Of a stretch of DNA of 64,000 bases, positions 57,577 to 64,000 are shown piece after piece. Position numbers and translations under genes: made by a program. Below the pieces are notes generated by a model. That model made no database searches and was not told the origin of the DNA. It saw nothing but the letters and a program-made list of their open reading frames with translations. The DNA comes from Tropicimonas marinistellae (GTDB taxonomy: Bacteria > Pseudomonadota > Alphaproteobacteria > Rhodobacterales > Rhodobacteraceae), in the NCBI RefSeq assembly GCF_001509585.1, contig NZ_LNCI01000010.1, positions 124,001 through 188,000 of the forward strand, read 5' to 3'. The number at the start of each line of letters is the position of its first letter. Position 1 is the stretch's first letter.

Positions 57577-58653
57577 TCAGACCGGTTCGGCCGAATGCCT
57601 TTCCGGCACCCAACCAGCATACAACGGGTGGTCCTGCCGCAGCGGCATTCGCACCGACCGCCCCGTTCGTGCCGCGTGATAGATTGCCGCGACCAGTTCC
57701 ACGGACCGCCGACCGTCCTGTGGCGTCACCGCCCGAGTGCCGCCATTTTCGATCCGATCCGCCAGCGCCGCGAAGAACCCGGCAAAACGGCTGGGCGACG
57801 GCCCCACCGAGGCCAACACGCGATCGACCGCGGGCTGGTCCGCAGGATCTCGCGCAGTGAAGCGCCACGGCACCGACATCGGCGCGTAGGGCTCGGCCCC
57901 GCTCTCGGCGGTGACCCCTTCCCAGCAGAGGCGCAGGCGGCTCGTGTCCGTTGCCGCGCCCAGCGTCACCGAAGAGGTCGCCAGCGCGCCGCTCTCGAAA
58001 CGCAGCAGAATGGCCGCACAATCCTCCGTCTCGATCCTGTTCACGCGGGTGGCGACCTGGGCCTGCACCTCCGCGACTGGGCCGAGCAGCGTTCCCAACA
58101 GGTCGTGGTTGTGGATCGCGTGGCCTAGTACCGCGCCACCGTTCTCGCCGTCCCACGTGCCGCGCCAGCGCGTGTCGTAGTAGGATGCACCGCGATTCCA
58201 ATGCGTCTCGACACTGGCCGCATAGGCGCTTCCAAGCAGGCCGGCTCCGCGCAGCGCCTCGATCTGTTCCATCGCCGGGCCGTAGCGATACTGGAATACC
58301 GGCGCGAGCACCCTGCCCGACTGCTCGGCACAGGCAATCAGCGCGTCGGCCTCGGCCAGCGACGGTGCCATGGGTTTTTCGCAAACCACGTGTTTGTCAG
58401 CGTTCAAGGCCTCCATGGCGGCGGCGACATGCAGATGCGGTGGCAGGCAGATATCCACCAGATCCACCCCGGGATCGGCCAGTGCCTCCGCAAGATCCCG
58501 GCCGACGGGAAGACCGAATGGTGCGGCAATCTCCTCTGCCCGCGCCAGGTTCAGATCACAGATTCGGCGGACGTCGAACCGTTCCGGCAATGCCCGGTAG
58601 CCGTCGAGATGCTCCCGCCCGATCCCCGCCCCTATGATCGCGACGCCGATCAC
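57577..58653 (-). CDS. Gfo/Idh/MocA family oxidoreductase (first of three)
   Basis: A 358-residue NAD(P)-dependent dehydrogenase. Rossmann motif VAIIGAGIGREHLDGY begins at residue 4, the conserved EKP occurs in VVCEKPMAPS, and the catalytic-region HAIHNHDLLG has the usual Asp-His spacing. The start is GTG 58653, overlapping the preceding gene's stop as GTGA; the open frame continues upstream but only as antisense-like sequence within the next gene. 18 nt before the binding-protein gene. Confidence 0.9.
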   Translation of the reverse strand: MIGVAIIGAGIGREHLDGYRALPERFDVRRICDLNLARAEEIAAPFGLPVGRDLAEALADPGVDLVDICLPPHLHVAAAMEALNADKHVVCEKPMAPSLAEADALIACAEQSGRVLAPVFQYRYGPAMEQIEALRGAGLLGSAYAASVETHWNRGASYYDTRWRGTWDGENGGAVLGHAIHNHDLLGTLLGPVAEVQAQVATRVNRIETEDCAAILLRFESGALATSSVTLGAATDTSRLRLCWEGVTAESGAEPYAPMSVPWRFTARDPADQPAVDRVLASVGPSPSRFAGFFAALADRIENGGTRAVTPQDGRRSVELVAAIYHAARTGRSVRMPLRQDHPLYAGWVPERHSAEPV

Positions 58654-59669
58654 GGGCGCGGGATCCCCTCGGCCATGCGCTGCGCCTCGAGCGCCAGTTC
58701 CATGACGCGGAAGCAATGTTCCTGGCGCATGGCGGTCTCGGTCCGGTCCCGGATATCGGCCATCAGCCGCCCGAAATATGGCAACCCGGCATCTGCGCAG
58801 TCGACCTTCTCGCAGCGCGTGCCATTGACGAGAAACAGGTGATCGGTGCCCGGCGCGCCGGCCACATCCACGTATTTCCGCAACTCGATATAGCCCTCGG
58901 TCCCGAGGATCGTCAGCCGCCCGTCGCCCCAGTTCGGAAGCGCATCCGGCGTGTACCAGTCGACGCGGATATAGCCGTGCCCCTGTGAACTCCGCAGCGC
59001 GATCTCGCCGAAGTCCTGTAGCCCGGGCGTTTCGGCATTCGCGAAATTGCCGATGCTCGCCATCGTCACCTCCGCATCGGTGGACCCGGTGAAGTGGAGA
59101 AACTGGTCGATCTGGTGCGAAGCGATGTCGCAAAGGATCCCGCCATAGGCCTCGCGGTCGAAAAACCAGTCCGGCCGCGTCGCCTTGTTGAGCCGGTGCG
59201 GGCCAAGCCCCACCGTCTGCACCACGCGGCCGATCTCCCCGGCCGCCACCAGCGCCTCTGCCCGCGTCACGCTCGGCACCTCGAAGCGTTCGGAAAAGTT
59301 GACGGACCAGATGCGCCCCGTCGCCGCCTGGCAACTCTTGATCTGGCCAAGTTGTTCGAGCGTTGTGCACCCCGGCTTGTCGGTCATCACGTCCTTGCCG
59401 GCCTCCATCGCCTCCACCGCCAACGCGGCGCGGCGGTCAGGCCGGTCGGCGATCAGGAAAAGGTCGATCTCCCTGTCCGCCAACAGCGCCCGGCGATCCG
59501 CCGCCCGCGGGACGTCCGGAAACCGCTTGCGAAATCCTTCCAGCGGCTCCGGGTCGCCATCGTTCCACCAACCGGCAAAGCTGGCCCCCGCATCCACCAT
59601 ATTCTTCGCCATTCCGAAGATATGCCGGTGCTCAATCCCGAGAGCGGCGAATTTCATCGTTTTTTCCAT
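58650..59669 (-). CDS. Gfo/Idh/MocA family oxidoreductase, divergent member
   Basis: A 339-residue member with an unusual dinucleotide-binding start: ALGIEHRHIFGMAK in place of G-x-G-x-x-G. The EKP motif is TDKPGCTT (Asp for Glu). Later segments DREAYGGILCDIASHQIDQFLHFTG match the family's substrate-binding half, with the conserved catalytic His. Such G-x-x-H-x-H variants occur in a subgroup of the family. Start ATG 59669 or 59657. Substrate unknown. Confidence 0.85.
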   Translation of the reverse strand: MEKTMKFAALGIEHRHIFGMAKNMVDAGASFAGWWNDGDPEPLEGFRKRFPDVPRAADRRALLADREIDLFLIADRPDRRAALAVEAMEAGKDVMTDKPGCTTLEQLGQIKSCQAATGRIWSVNFSERFEVPSVTRAEALVAAGEIGRVVQTVGLGPHRLNKATRPDWFFDREAYGGILCDIASHQIDQFLHFTGSTDAEVTMASIGNFANAETPGLQDFGEIALRSSQGHGYIRVDWYTPDALPNWGDGRLTILGTEGYIELRKYVDVAGAPGTDHLFLVNGTRCEKVDCADAGLPYFGRLMADIRDRTETAMRQEHCFRVMELALEAQRMAEGIPRP

Positions 59670-59684
59670 GGATTACGAAACCTT

Positions 59685-60716
59685 TCAAAGGTCCACGGCC
59701 TGCCCCTCGCGGGACGACCGCACCAGCGCGTCGATCAACCGGTGAACCGTCAGCGCCTCGCGGCCCGTCACCAGCGGGGCACGCCCGGTCTTGAGCGCAT
59801 CGGCAAAATCCTCGATCACGCCCTGATGCCAGGCATGGGTAAATGCCATCGGGTCGGCTCCCCCGCCGGTACCGGCGGCCGGTGCACCGATGGTTTCACG
59901 GCGACCATCCTGCCAGTCGAGCGTCACAATGCCGGATTCCAGCCGGAGGCTGCCCGCCTCCCCATGCAGCACGATGTACTCCGCGCTGCCCGGGTAACTC
60001 GCCGTGGACGCAACGAGTGACCCCACAGCGCCACTGGCAAACTCCATCCCGGCGCTCACGAAATCCTCCGACTCCATGCGGTGCAACCCGGTGGTGCGCG
60101 CCATCGCCTGCACGCGACGCACTGGCCCGGTGAGCGAAAGCATCAGGTCGAGCGTGTGGATCGCCTGCGAAATCAGCACGCCGCCGCCATCGCGCGCATA
60201 GGTTCCACGCCCCGGTTCGTCGTAATAGGCCTGCGGCCGCCACCAGGGCACGGCAACCTCGACCAGCGCGATCCGGCCAAGGGCGCCCTCTGCGACAAGC
60301 GCCGCCGCCCGTTGCGACGCCTCCCGGCACCGATGCTGGAACACGACGCCAAGCGGCACGCCGGCGGCTTCGCACAGCGTGACGATCTCCTCCGCGGCCA
60401 CGCTGTCGCGCTCTACCGGCTTCTCCATCAGGATCGGCTTGCCAGCCCGTGTCAGGGTCTGCACGATCTCCATTCGTGCATTCGGAGGGGTGCAGAGCAA
60501 CACGAAGTCCACCGCGTCGTCCCCGGCGATCTGTGCCACGTCCTGGTAGACCAGCGGTGCTGCACCGCAAATCGGCGCCACGTCTTCTGCGAAACCGGCC
60601 GCGCGTTCCGGATGCGCCGCCAGGACACCGCGCAAGGACACCTCGCCGTCGGTCGCGGCCAAGGCCTCGACATGGGTTCGGGCCACCATCCCAACGCCAA
60701 TGAGGGCAACCTGCAT
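59685..60716 (-). CDS. Gfo/Idh/MocA family oxidoreductase (third)
   Basis: A 343-residue enzyme with canonical motifs: VALIGVGMVARTHVEAL, ILMEKPVERD and ISQAIHTLDLMLSLTG. Start ATG 60716 is preceded by GGGAGGAT. As the first gene of the operon it is followed after 15 nt by the next dehydrogenase. Three tandem dehydrogenases that differ markedly from each other suggest successive oxidation and reduction or epimerisation steps on one imported sugar. Confidence 0.9.
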   Translation of the reverse strand: MQVALIGVGMVARTHVEALAATDGEVSLRGVLAAHPERAAGFAEDVAPICGAAPLVYQDVAQIAGDDAVDFVLLCTPPNARMEIVQTLTRAGKPILMEKPVERDSVAAEEIVTLCEAAGVPLGVVFQHRCREASQRAAALVAEGALGRIALVEVAVPWWRPQAYYDEPGRGTYARDGGGVLISQAIHTLDLMLSLTGPVRRVQAMARTTGLHRMESEDFVSAGMEFASGAVGSLVASTASYPGSAEYIVLHGEAGSLRLESGIVTLDWQDGRRETIGAPAAGTGGGADPMAFTHAWHQGVIEDFADALKTGRAPLVTGREALTVHRLIDALVRSSREGQAVDL

Positions 60717-60834
60717 TCTATCCTCCCGCGAAGCCGAACCGCCGCCAGCGACTGACCGAACAGTAATCACGTCGCGGCACGCTTGGCCAGAGTGCCCACG
60801 GGGGAAGCTCCGGATGCCGGCACGTGGCGCGGCC

Positions 60835-62880
60835 TCAGATGTCCTTCACCAGCCGGAGGGCGTCGTAGATCGCGGCGTGCGTGTTGCGCGGCGATACCGC
60901 GTCGCCAATGCGATAGAGCCGGAACGCACCGTCTTGGTTGCGCACCAACGTCTGCGGACGTCCGTGCAGAAGCGCGTTGTAATCCACCTCGCCGAGGTTC
61001 AGGGAGGCTGGCCGCAGTGCGTGGTACAATTCGTCGAGCGGCCGGGTGCCGTAATTGACGACCACCTGATCCACCTCAATATTGCTGCGGAACGCACTGT
61101 AATCCGTGCCGATTGTCGCTTTCAGCCGGTTCCCGGACGGCGCGACCGCCAGCAGCCGCCGCGCGACGGTCAGCGTGACCGCCTTGTCCTGAAGCGCCCG
61201 CATGTAGGGCACGAGATTCATCCCCATGACATCGGGGGCAATGGTCCTGTGGGGCGTCATGACTTCCACCACCGATCCGGCCATTGCGGCAAGTTCGGCC
61301 GCCTGAAGGCCCGGATGATCGCCGGCCTCGTCGTAGACGAGCACCGTATTTGCCGGTTTCACATCGCCCGACAGCAGGTCCCACGCGCTTGTCAGCAGCG
61401 CGTTCTCGCCATTGGTCTCGAAGAGTTCCACGTTCGGAAGACCACCGGATGCGACAATCACGATGTCCGCCGTTTCCGACATTACATCATCGACTTCCGC
61501 CCATGTATTGAAGTGGAACGTCACGTCTCCTGCAGCGCATTGCGCCATGCGCCAGTCGATGATCGACATCATCTCGCGCCGCCGCTCAGAGCGCGCCGCG
61601 AGCCGCAGCTGGCCGCCCGGCTGATCGGCCGCCTCGAAGACCACAACCTCGTGTCCGCGTGCCGCCGCCACCCGGGCAGCCTCCAGCCCACCCGGCCCCG
61701 CGCCGACGACGACAACCTTGCGCCGCTCCTCCGCTGGTGGAATATCCTGCGGCATCGTCTGCTCCCGCCCGCTTGCCGCATTGTGCATGCAGAGCGCCTC
61801 GCCGCCCTGGTAGATCCTGTCGAGGCAGTAATTGGCGCCGACGCAGGGGCGGATATCCTCTTCCCGGCCAGCCATGATCTTTCGCACGATGTGCGGATCG
61901 GCGATATGGGCGCGCGTCATTCCAACCATGTCCAGCAACCCGGCCGACACCGCGTGGCGCGCGGTGGCCACATCCGGGATCTTCGCCGCATGGAATGTCG
62001 GCAGGCCCGTCGCTGCGCGGATCGTCCCGGCGAAATCCATGTGCGGCGCATTGCGCATCCCCTGCACCGGGATCACGTCGGTCAGCGCCGGATCGGTATG
62101 GATGCGGCCGCGAATGACATTCAGGAAGTCGACCTTGCCCGTTGCCTTCAGACGCTCGGCCATCGCCAGACCCATTTCCGGGTCGATGCCGCCGCCGCAA
62201 TTCTCGTCGGCCGTGAACCGCACGCCGAGAACGAAGTCATCCCCAACGCGTTCTCGAATAGCATCAATAACTTCCAGCCCAAACCGCATGCGGCTTTCCA
62301 AGGTCTGCGGCCCATAGGGACCATCCAGCGTATTGGTCAGCGGCGACCAGAAATTGTCGATCAGGTGCCCGTAGGCCTCCAGCTCGATCCCGTCCATCCC
62401 CCCGGCCTTCATCCGCTCCGCCGCATCGGCGAAGTCGCCGACGATCCGGGCGATATCCCAATCCTCCAGAACCTTCGGAAAGAACCCGTGCGCCGGTTCG
62501 TAATGCGGCCCCGGCGCGACGGATGGAAGCCAGTCACCCTTCGACCAACCGGTGCGCCGGCCGAGATGGGTGAGTTGGATCATCGCCGCGCACCCGTGCT
62601 CGTGCAATGCATCGGTGAGCCTCCGGATCCATGGCACGACCTCGTCGCGGTAAGCCAGGATGTTGCCGAAAGCCGGCGGGCTGTCACGAGAGACGACGGC
62701 CGAGCCCGCCGTCATCGCCAGGGCGACGCCGCCTTTCGCGCGCTCGGCGTGATAGGCGATGTAGCGCGCCTTCGGCATGCCATCTTCGGTGTAGGCCGGC
62801 TCGTGACTCGTGGTCATGAGCCGGTTGCGCAGTGTCAGGTGCTTCAGGCGGTAGGTTTGCAGCAGTGGGTCGGTGTGCAT
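60835..62880 (-). CDS. DgcA/trimethylamine-dehydrogenase-like flavin demethylase (OYE family)
   Basis: A 681-residue OYE-type TIM barrel (about 1-375) fused to an FAD/NAD(P)-like domain (GAGPGGLEAARVAA at about 393, VIVASGGLP). The start TTSHEPAYTEDGMPKARY and the active-site GHLIDNFWSPLTN (His172, Asp175) resemble dimethylglycine or N-methylproline demethylases as I remember them. The iron-sulfur motif lacks a cysteine: Cys346-x2-Ala349-x2-Cys352-x11-Cys364, where the trimethylamine dehydrogenase group has Cys at the second position. Predicted to oxidatively demethylate an N-methyl amine, releasing formaldehyde or feeding THF. 118 nt from the sugar operon; it may be separate. Confidence 0.85.
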   Translation of the reverse strand: MHTDPLLQTYRLKHLTLRNRLMTTSHEPAYTEDGMPKARYIAYHAERAKGGVALAMTAGSAVVSRDSPPAFGNILAYRDEVVPWIRRLTDALHEHGCAAMIQLTHLGRRTGWSKGDWLPSVAPGPHYEPAHGFFPKVLEDWDIARIVGDFADAAERMKAGGMDGIELEAYGHLIDNFWSPLTNTLDGPYGPQTLESRMRFGLEVIDAIRERVGDDFVLGVRFTADENCGGGIDPEMGLAMAERLKATGKVDFLNVIRGRIHTDPALTDVIPVQGMRNAPHMDFAGTIRAATGLPTFHAAKIPDVATARHAVSAGLLDMVGMTRAHIADPHIVRKIMAGREEDIRPCVGANYCLDRIYQGGEALCMHNAASGREQTMPQDIPPAEERRKVVVVGAGPGGLEAARVAAARGHEVVVFEAADQPGGQLRLAARSERRREMMSIIDWRMAQCAAGDVTFHFNTWAEVDDVMSETADIVIVASGGLPNVELFETNGENALLTSAWDLLSGDVKPANTVLVYDEAGDHPGLQAAELAAMAGSVVEVMTPHRTIAPDVMGMNLVPYMRALQDKAVTLTVARRLLAVAPSGNRLKATIGTDYSAFRSNIEVDQVVVNYGTRPLDELYHALRPASLNLGEVDYNALLHGRPQTLVRNQDGAFRLYRIGDAVSPRNTHAAIYDALRLVKDI

Positions 62881-63087
62881 CGACGGCTCCGTTGGGACGC
62901 GCGTCCATCATGGCGCGCCGCCCGCGACACCGACAGCCCGGATGCGACACCGAATTGTCCCTCAGGGACACGTGATCCACTCATTGCAAAAGAAACGCCG
63001 TCGCCCGCGCGCGTCCTCTCAGCACCCGGTGCAGGCCCGGGCAGACCGCCCGGACCCGCTCATGAAATGTTACCCTTGCAAAGGGGC

Positions 63088-63462
63088 CTAGCCTTCAGTC
63101 GGGCCGCCCGCCGTCTTCCAGTCGTTGAAGCCGCCGACGTTGGAGACGTTCTTGTAGCCCATGTCGACCAGCGTTTTCCCGGTGAGCGCCGCCTGACCAC
63201 CGGCGCCGCAGACGATGACGATGTCGGCATCGTAATTGAGACGCGTCTCGTGGAACGGCGTGTTCGGGTCGGCGGCGAATTCGATCATGCCACGCGGGAT
63301 GCGCACCGCCCCCGCAATGGTGCCCGAGTTGGCGATATCGCTCGAATCCCGCACGTCGAGGAACACCGATCCGCCGTCCTTGTGCTTTGCGATACCGTCC
63401 TCGGCCGTGATACGCGGCACCACGGCGTCGGCTTCCTCCAGAAATTCCTTCGCGCCCTTCAT
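63088..63462 (-). CDS. Rhodanese-like domain protein
   Basis: A 124-residue single-domain rhodanese, ATG 63462 (MKGAKEFLEEADAVV). Features: SVFLDVRDSSDIANSGTIAGAVRIPRG, and the active-site loop IVCGAGGQAALTGKTL with Cys85. The protein likely transfers sulfane sulfur to an acceptor such as cyanide or a thiol. A longer open frame upstream is not family-like. Confidence 0.9.
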   Translation of the reverse strand: MKGAKEFLEEADAVVPRITAEDGIAKHKDGGSVFLDVRDSSDIANSGTIAGAVRIPRGMIEFAADPNTPFHETRLNYDADIVIVCGAGGQAALTGKTLVDMGYKNVSNVGGFNDWKTAGGPTEG

Positions 63463-63622
63463 GTCCTGTCCTTTCGCTGTTTCCCTTCCCTTATCTGGCG
63501 CAACGCACCGCCCGGTCAACGACGCTTTCGGCGTAACTGCGCCGACCGGGCCGGAGTGCTTTGCGCGCTGGCGAGCCTCGGGTATTGAGGGGCAACAACG
63601 GCAAACCGGGCAGGACAGAACC

Positions 63623-64000
63623 ATGCAGACAACCAGACGCACCGTCACGGCAGGGCTTCTCGCCACCGCTCTGACCGCCTGCAGTGGCGGAGGCGGCAGC
63701 GGCACCTCCTCCACGCAAGTCACCCGCGCGCGCGCCGTCCCGAACCCGGCGTTCGACGCCTGGGTCGCGGCGTTCAAGCCCCGTGCCGCCGCGAGCGGCA
63801 TTTCGCAGGCCACGCTCGACCGGGCGTTCCGCAACGTCGGGTACCTTCCGGAGGTGATCGAGAAGGACCGCAACCAGACCGAATTCAAGCGAAGCCTCGA
63901 AGACTATCTGGCAATTGCGGCGTCCGACGAGCGCGTGCGCCTCGGCAAGTCCGCGCTGCGGCAACACGGGTCGACCCTCGCCGCCATCGAGCAACGCTAC
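63623..64000 (+). CDS. MltB-type lytic murein transglycosylase, 5' portion
   Basis: Only the first 126 residues are in the window; the gene runs off the right edge. ATG 63623 follows AGGACAGAACC. It has a lipoprotein or exported signal with lipobox LTACSG (Cys20), a Gly/Ser linker, then FDAWVAAFKPRAAASGISQATLDRAF, typical of the SLT_2/MltB family start. The catalytic Glu would be beyond the edge. Confidence 0.85.
   Translation, partial: MQTTRRTVTAGLLATALTACSGGGGSGTSSTQVTRARAVPNPAFDAWVAAFKPRAAASGISQATLDRAFRNVGYLPEVIEKDRNQTEFKRSLEDYLAIAASDERVRLGKSALRQHGSTLAAIEQRY

Noticed and set aside
56101-58128. Long plus-strand open frame opposite the sugar ABC transporter and dehydrogenase
   Set aside because: The minus strand has canonical binding-protein and dehydrogenase motifs; the plus translation is featureless.
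58654-59370. N-terminal extension of the first Gfo/Idh gene, continuing its frame upstream
   Set aside because: The Rossmann motif begins right at GTG 58653; the extension overlaps the next dehydrogenase in another frame and lacks any family similarity.
60738-60770. Inverted actg/cagt arms upstream of the sugar operon
   Set aside because: Only 4-nt arms; below what would be expected to mark an operator.
60700-63588. Very long plus-strand open frame (962 codons) opposite the DgcA-like gene and neighbours
   Set aside because: The opposite strand encodes recognisable proteins with intact motifs; the plus-strand product is Arg-, His- and Pro-rich with no family features. Such frames are common in GC-rich DNA.
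1-64000. CRISPR arrays, insertion sequences, prophage, rRNA, integrase or attachment sites
   Set aside because: None seen: no regularly spaced repeats, no transposase or integrase product, and the tRNA-Gly has no duplicated 3' end nearby.

Overview
The window is about 64 kb of GC-rich, densely packed bacterial chromosome. It most resembles a marine-type alphaproteobacterium of the Rhodobacterales (Roseobacter/Rhodobacteraceae). Three things point that way: a cckA-recA-alaS neighbourhood, an alphaproteobacterial SOS box (GTTC-N7-GTTC) in front of recA, and the character of the proteins, including a LuxR-like sensor, a DgcA-like demethylase and a corrinoid activation operon. This is inference from gene content; no rRNA is present to confirm it. 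I see no insertion sequence, prophage, CRISPR array, rRNA operon or replication origin.

Layout. 1-11.3 kb holds housekeeping genes: the 3' part of typA, a LuxR-type sensor lacking its DNA-binding domain, a DUF1330 protein, alaS, recA, a sulfotransferase-like gene, the CckA hybrid kinase and an RsmB-like rRNA methyltransferase. 11.4-18 kb is a three-gene unit (DUF2126/transglutaminase, circularly permuted ATP-grasp with alpha-E domain, second transglutaminase) of a poorly understood predicted peptide-ligase system. 18.2-25.1 kb carries purU, an isochorismatase-like hydrolase, a DUF4386 membrane protein and an RND efflux pump with its adaptor, the latter behind a 16-bp perfect palindrome. 25.5-27.8 kb carries a small membrane protein, rlmE and a Ppx/GppA phosphatase.

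28-33 kb is a tight operon for corrinoid/folate methyl transfer: a 'virulence factor' family protein, a MetF-like reductase, a HAD hydrolase, a methyltetrahydrofolate:corrinoid methyltransferase and a RamA-like corrinoid activator. tRNA-Gly(CCC) follows with its own promoter. 33.3-46.2 kb includes a thioesterase, zwf-pgl-pgi (entry to the Entner-Doudoroff/pentose phosphate routes), a radical SAM protein, a lytic transglycosylase, bioY, purB, a DMP19-like protein, and nqrM-apbE. 46.4-52.4 kb is nqrABCDEF (Na+-translocating NADH:quinone reductase), divergent from apbE-nqrM and closed by a clear terminator. 53-60.7 kb is a seven-gene minus-strand operon: three tandem Gfo/Idh/MocA oxidoreductases and a complete CUT1-type sugar ABC transporter. 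60.8-64 kb has a DgcA/trimethylamine-dehydrogenase-like demethylase, a rhodanese and the 5' end of a lytic murein transglycosylase.

Functional links. Methyl or formyl groups may be released by the DgcA-like demethylase or by unseen corrinoid methyltransferases. They would enter the folate pool through the 28-33 kb operon, and PurU would release formate while regenerating tetrahydrofolate. ApbE and NqrM mature the Nqr complex. The most interesting leads are the corrinoid operon, whose last two proteins both end in Gly-Arg-rich tails, the ATP-grasp/transglutaminase unit without a visible Anbu protease, and an iron-sulfur ligand replacement in the DgcA-like enzyme.
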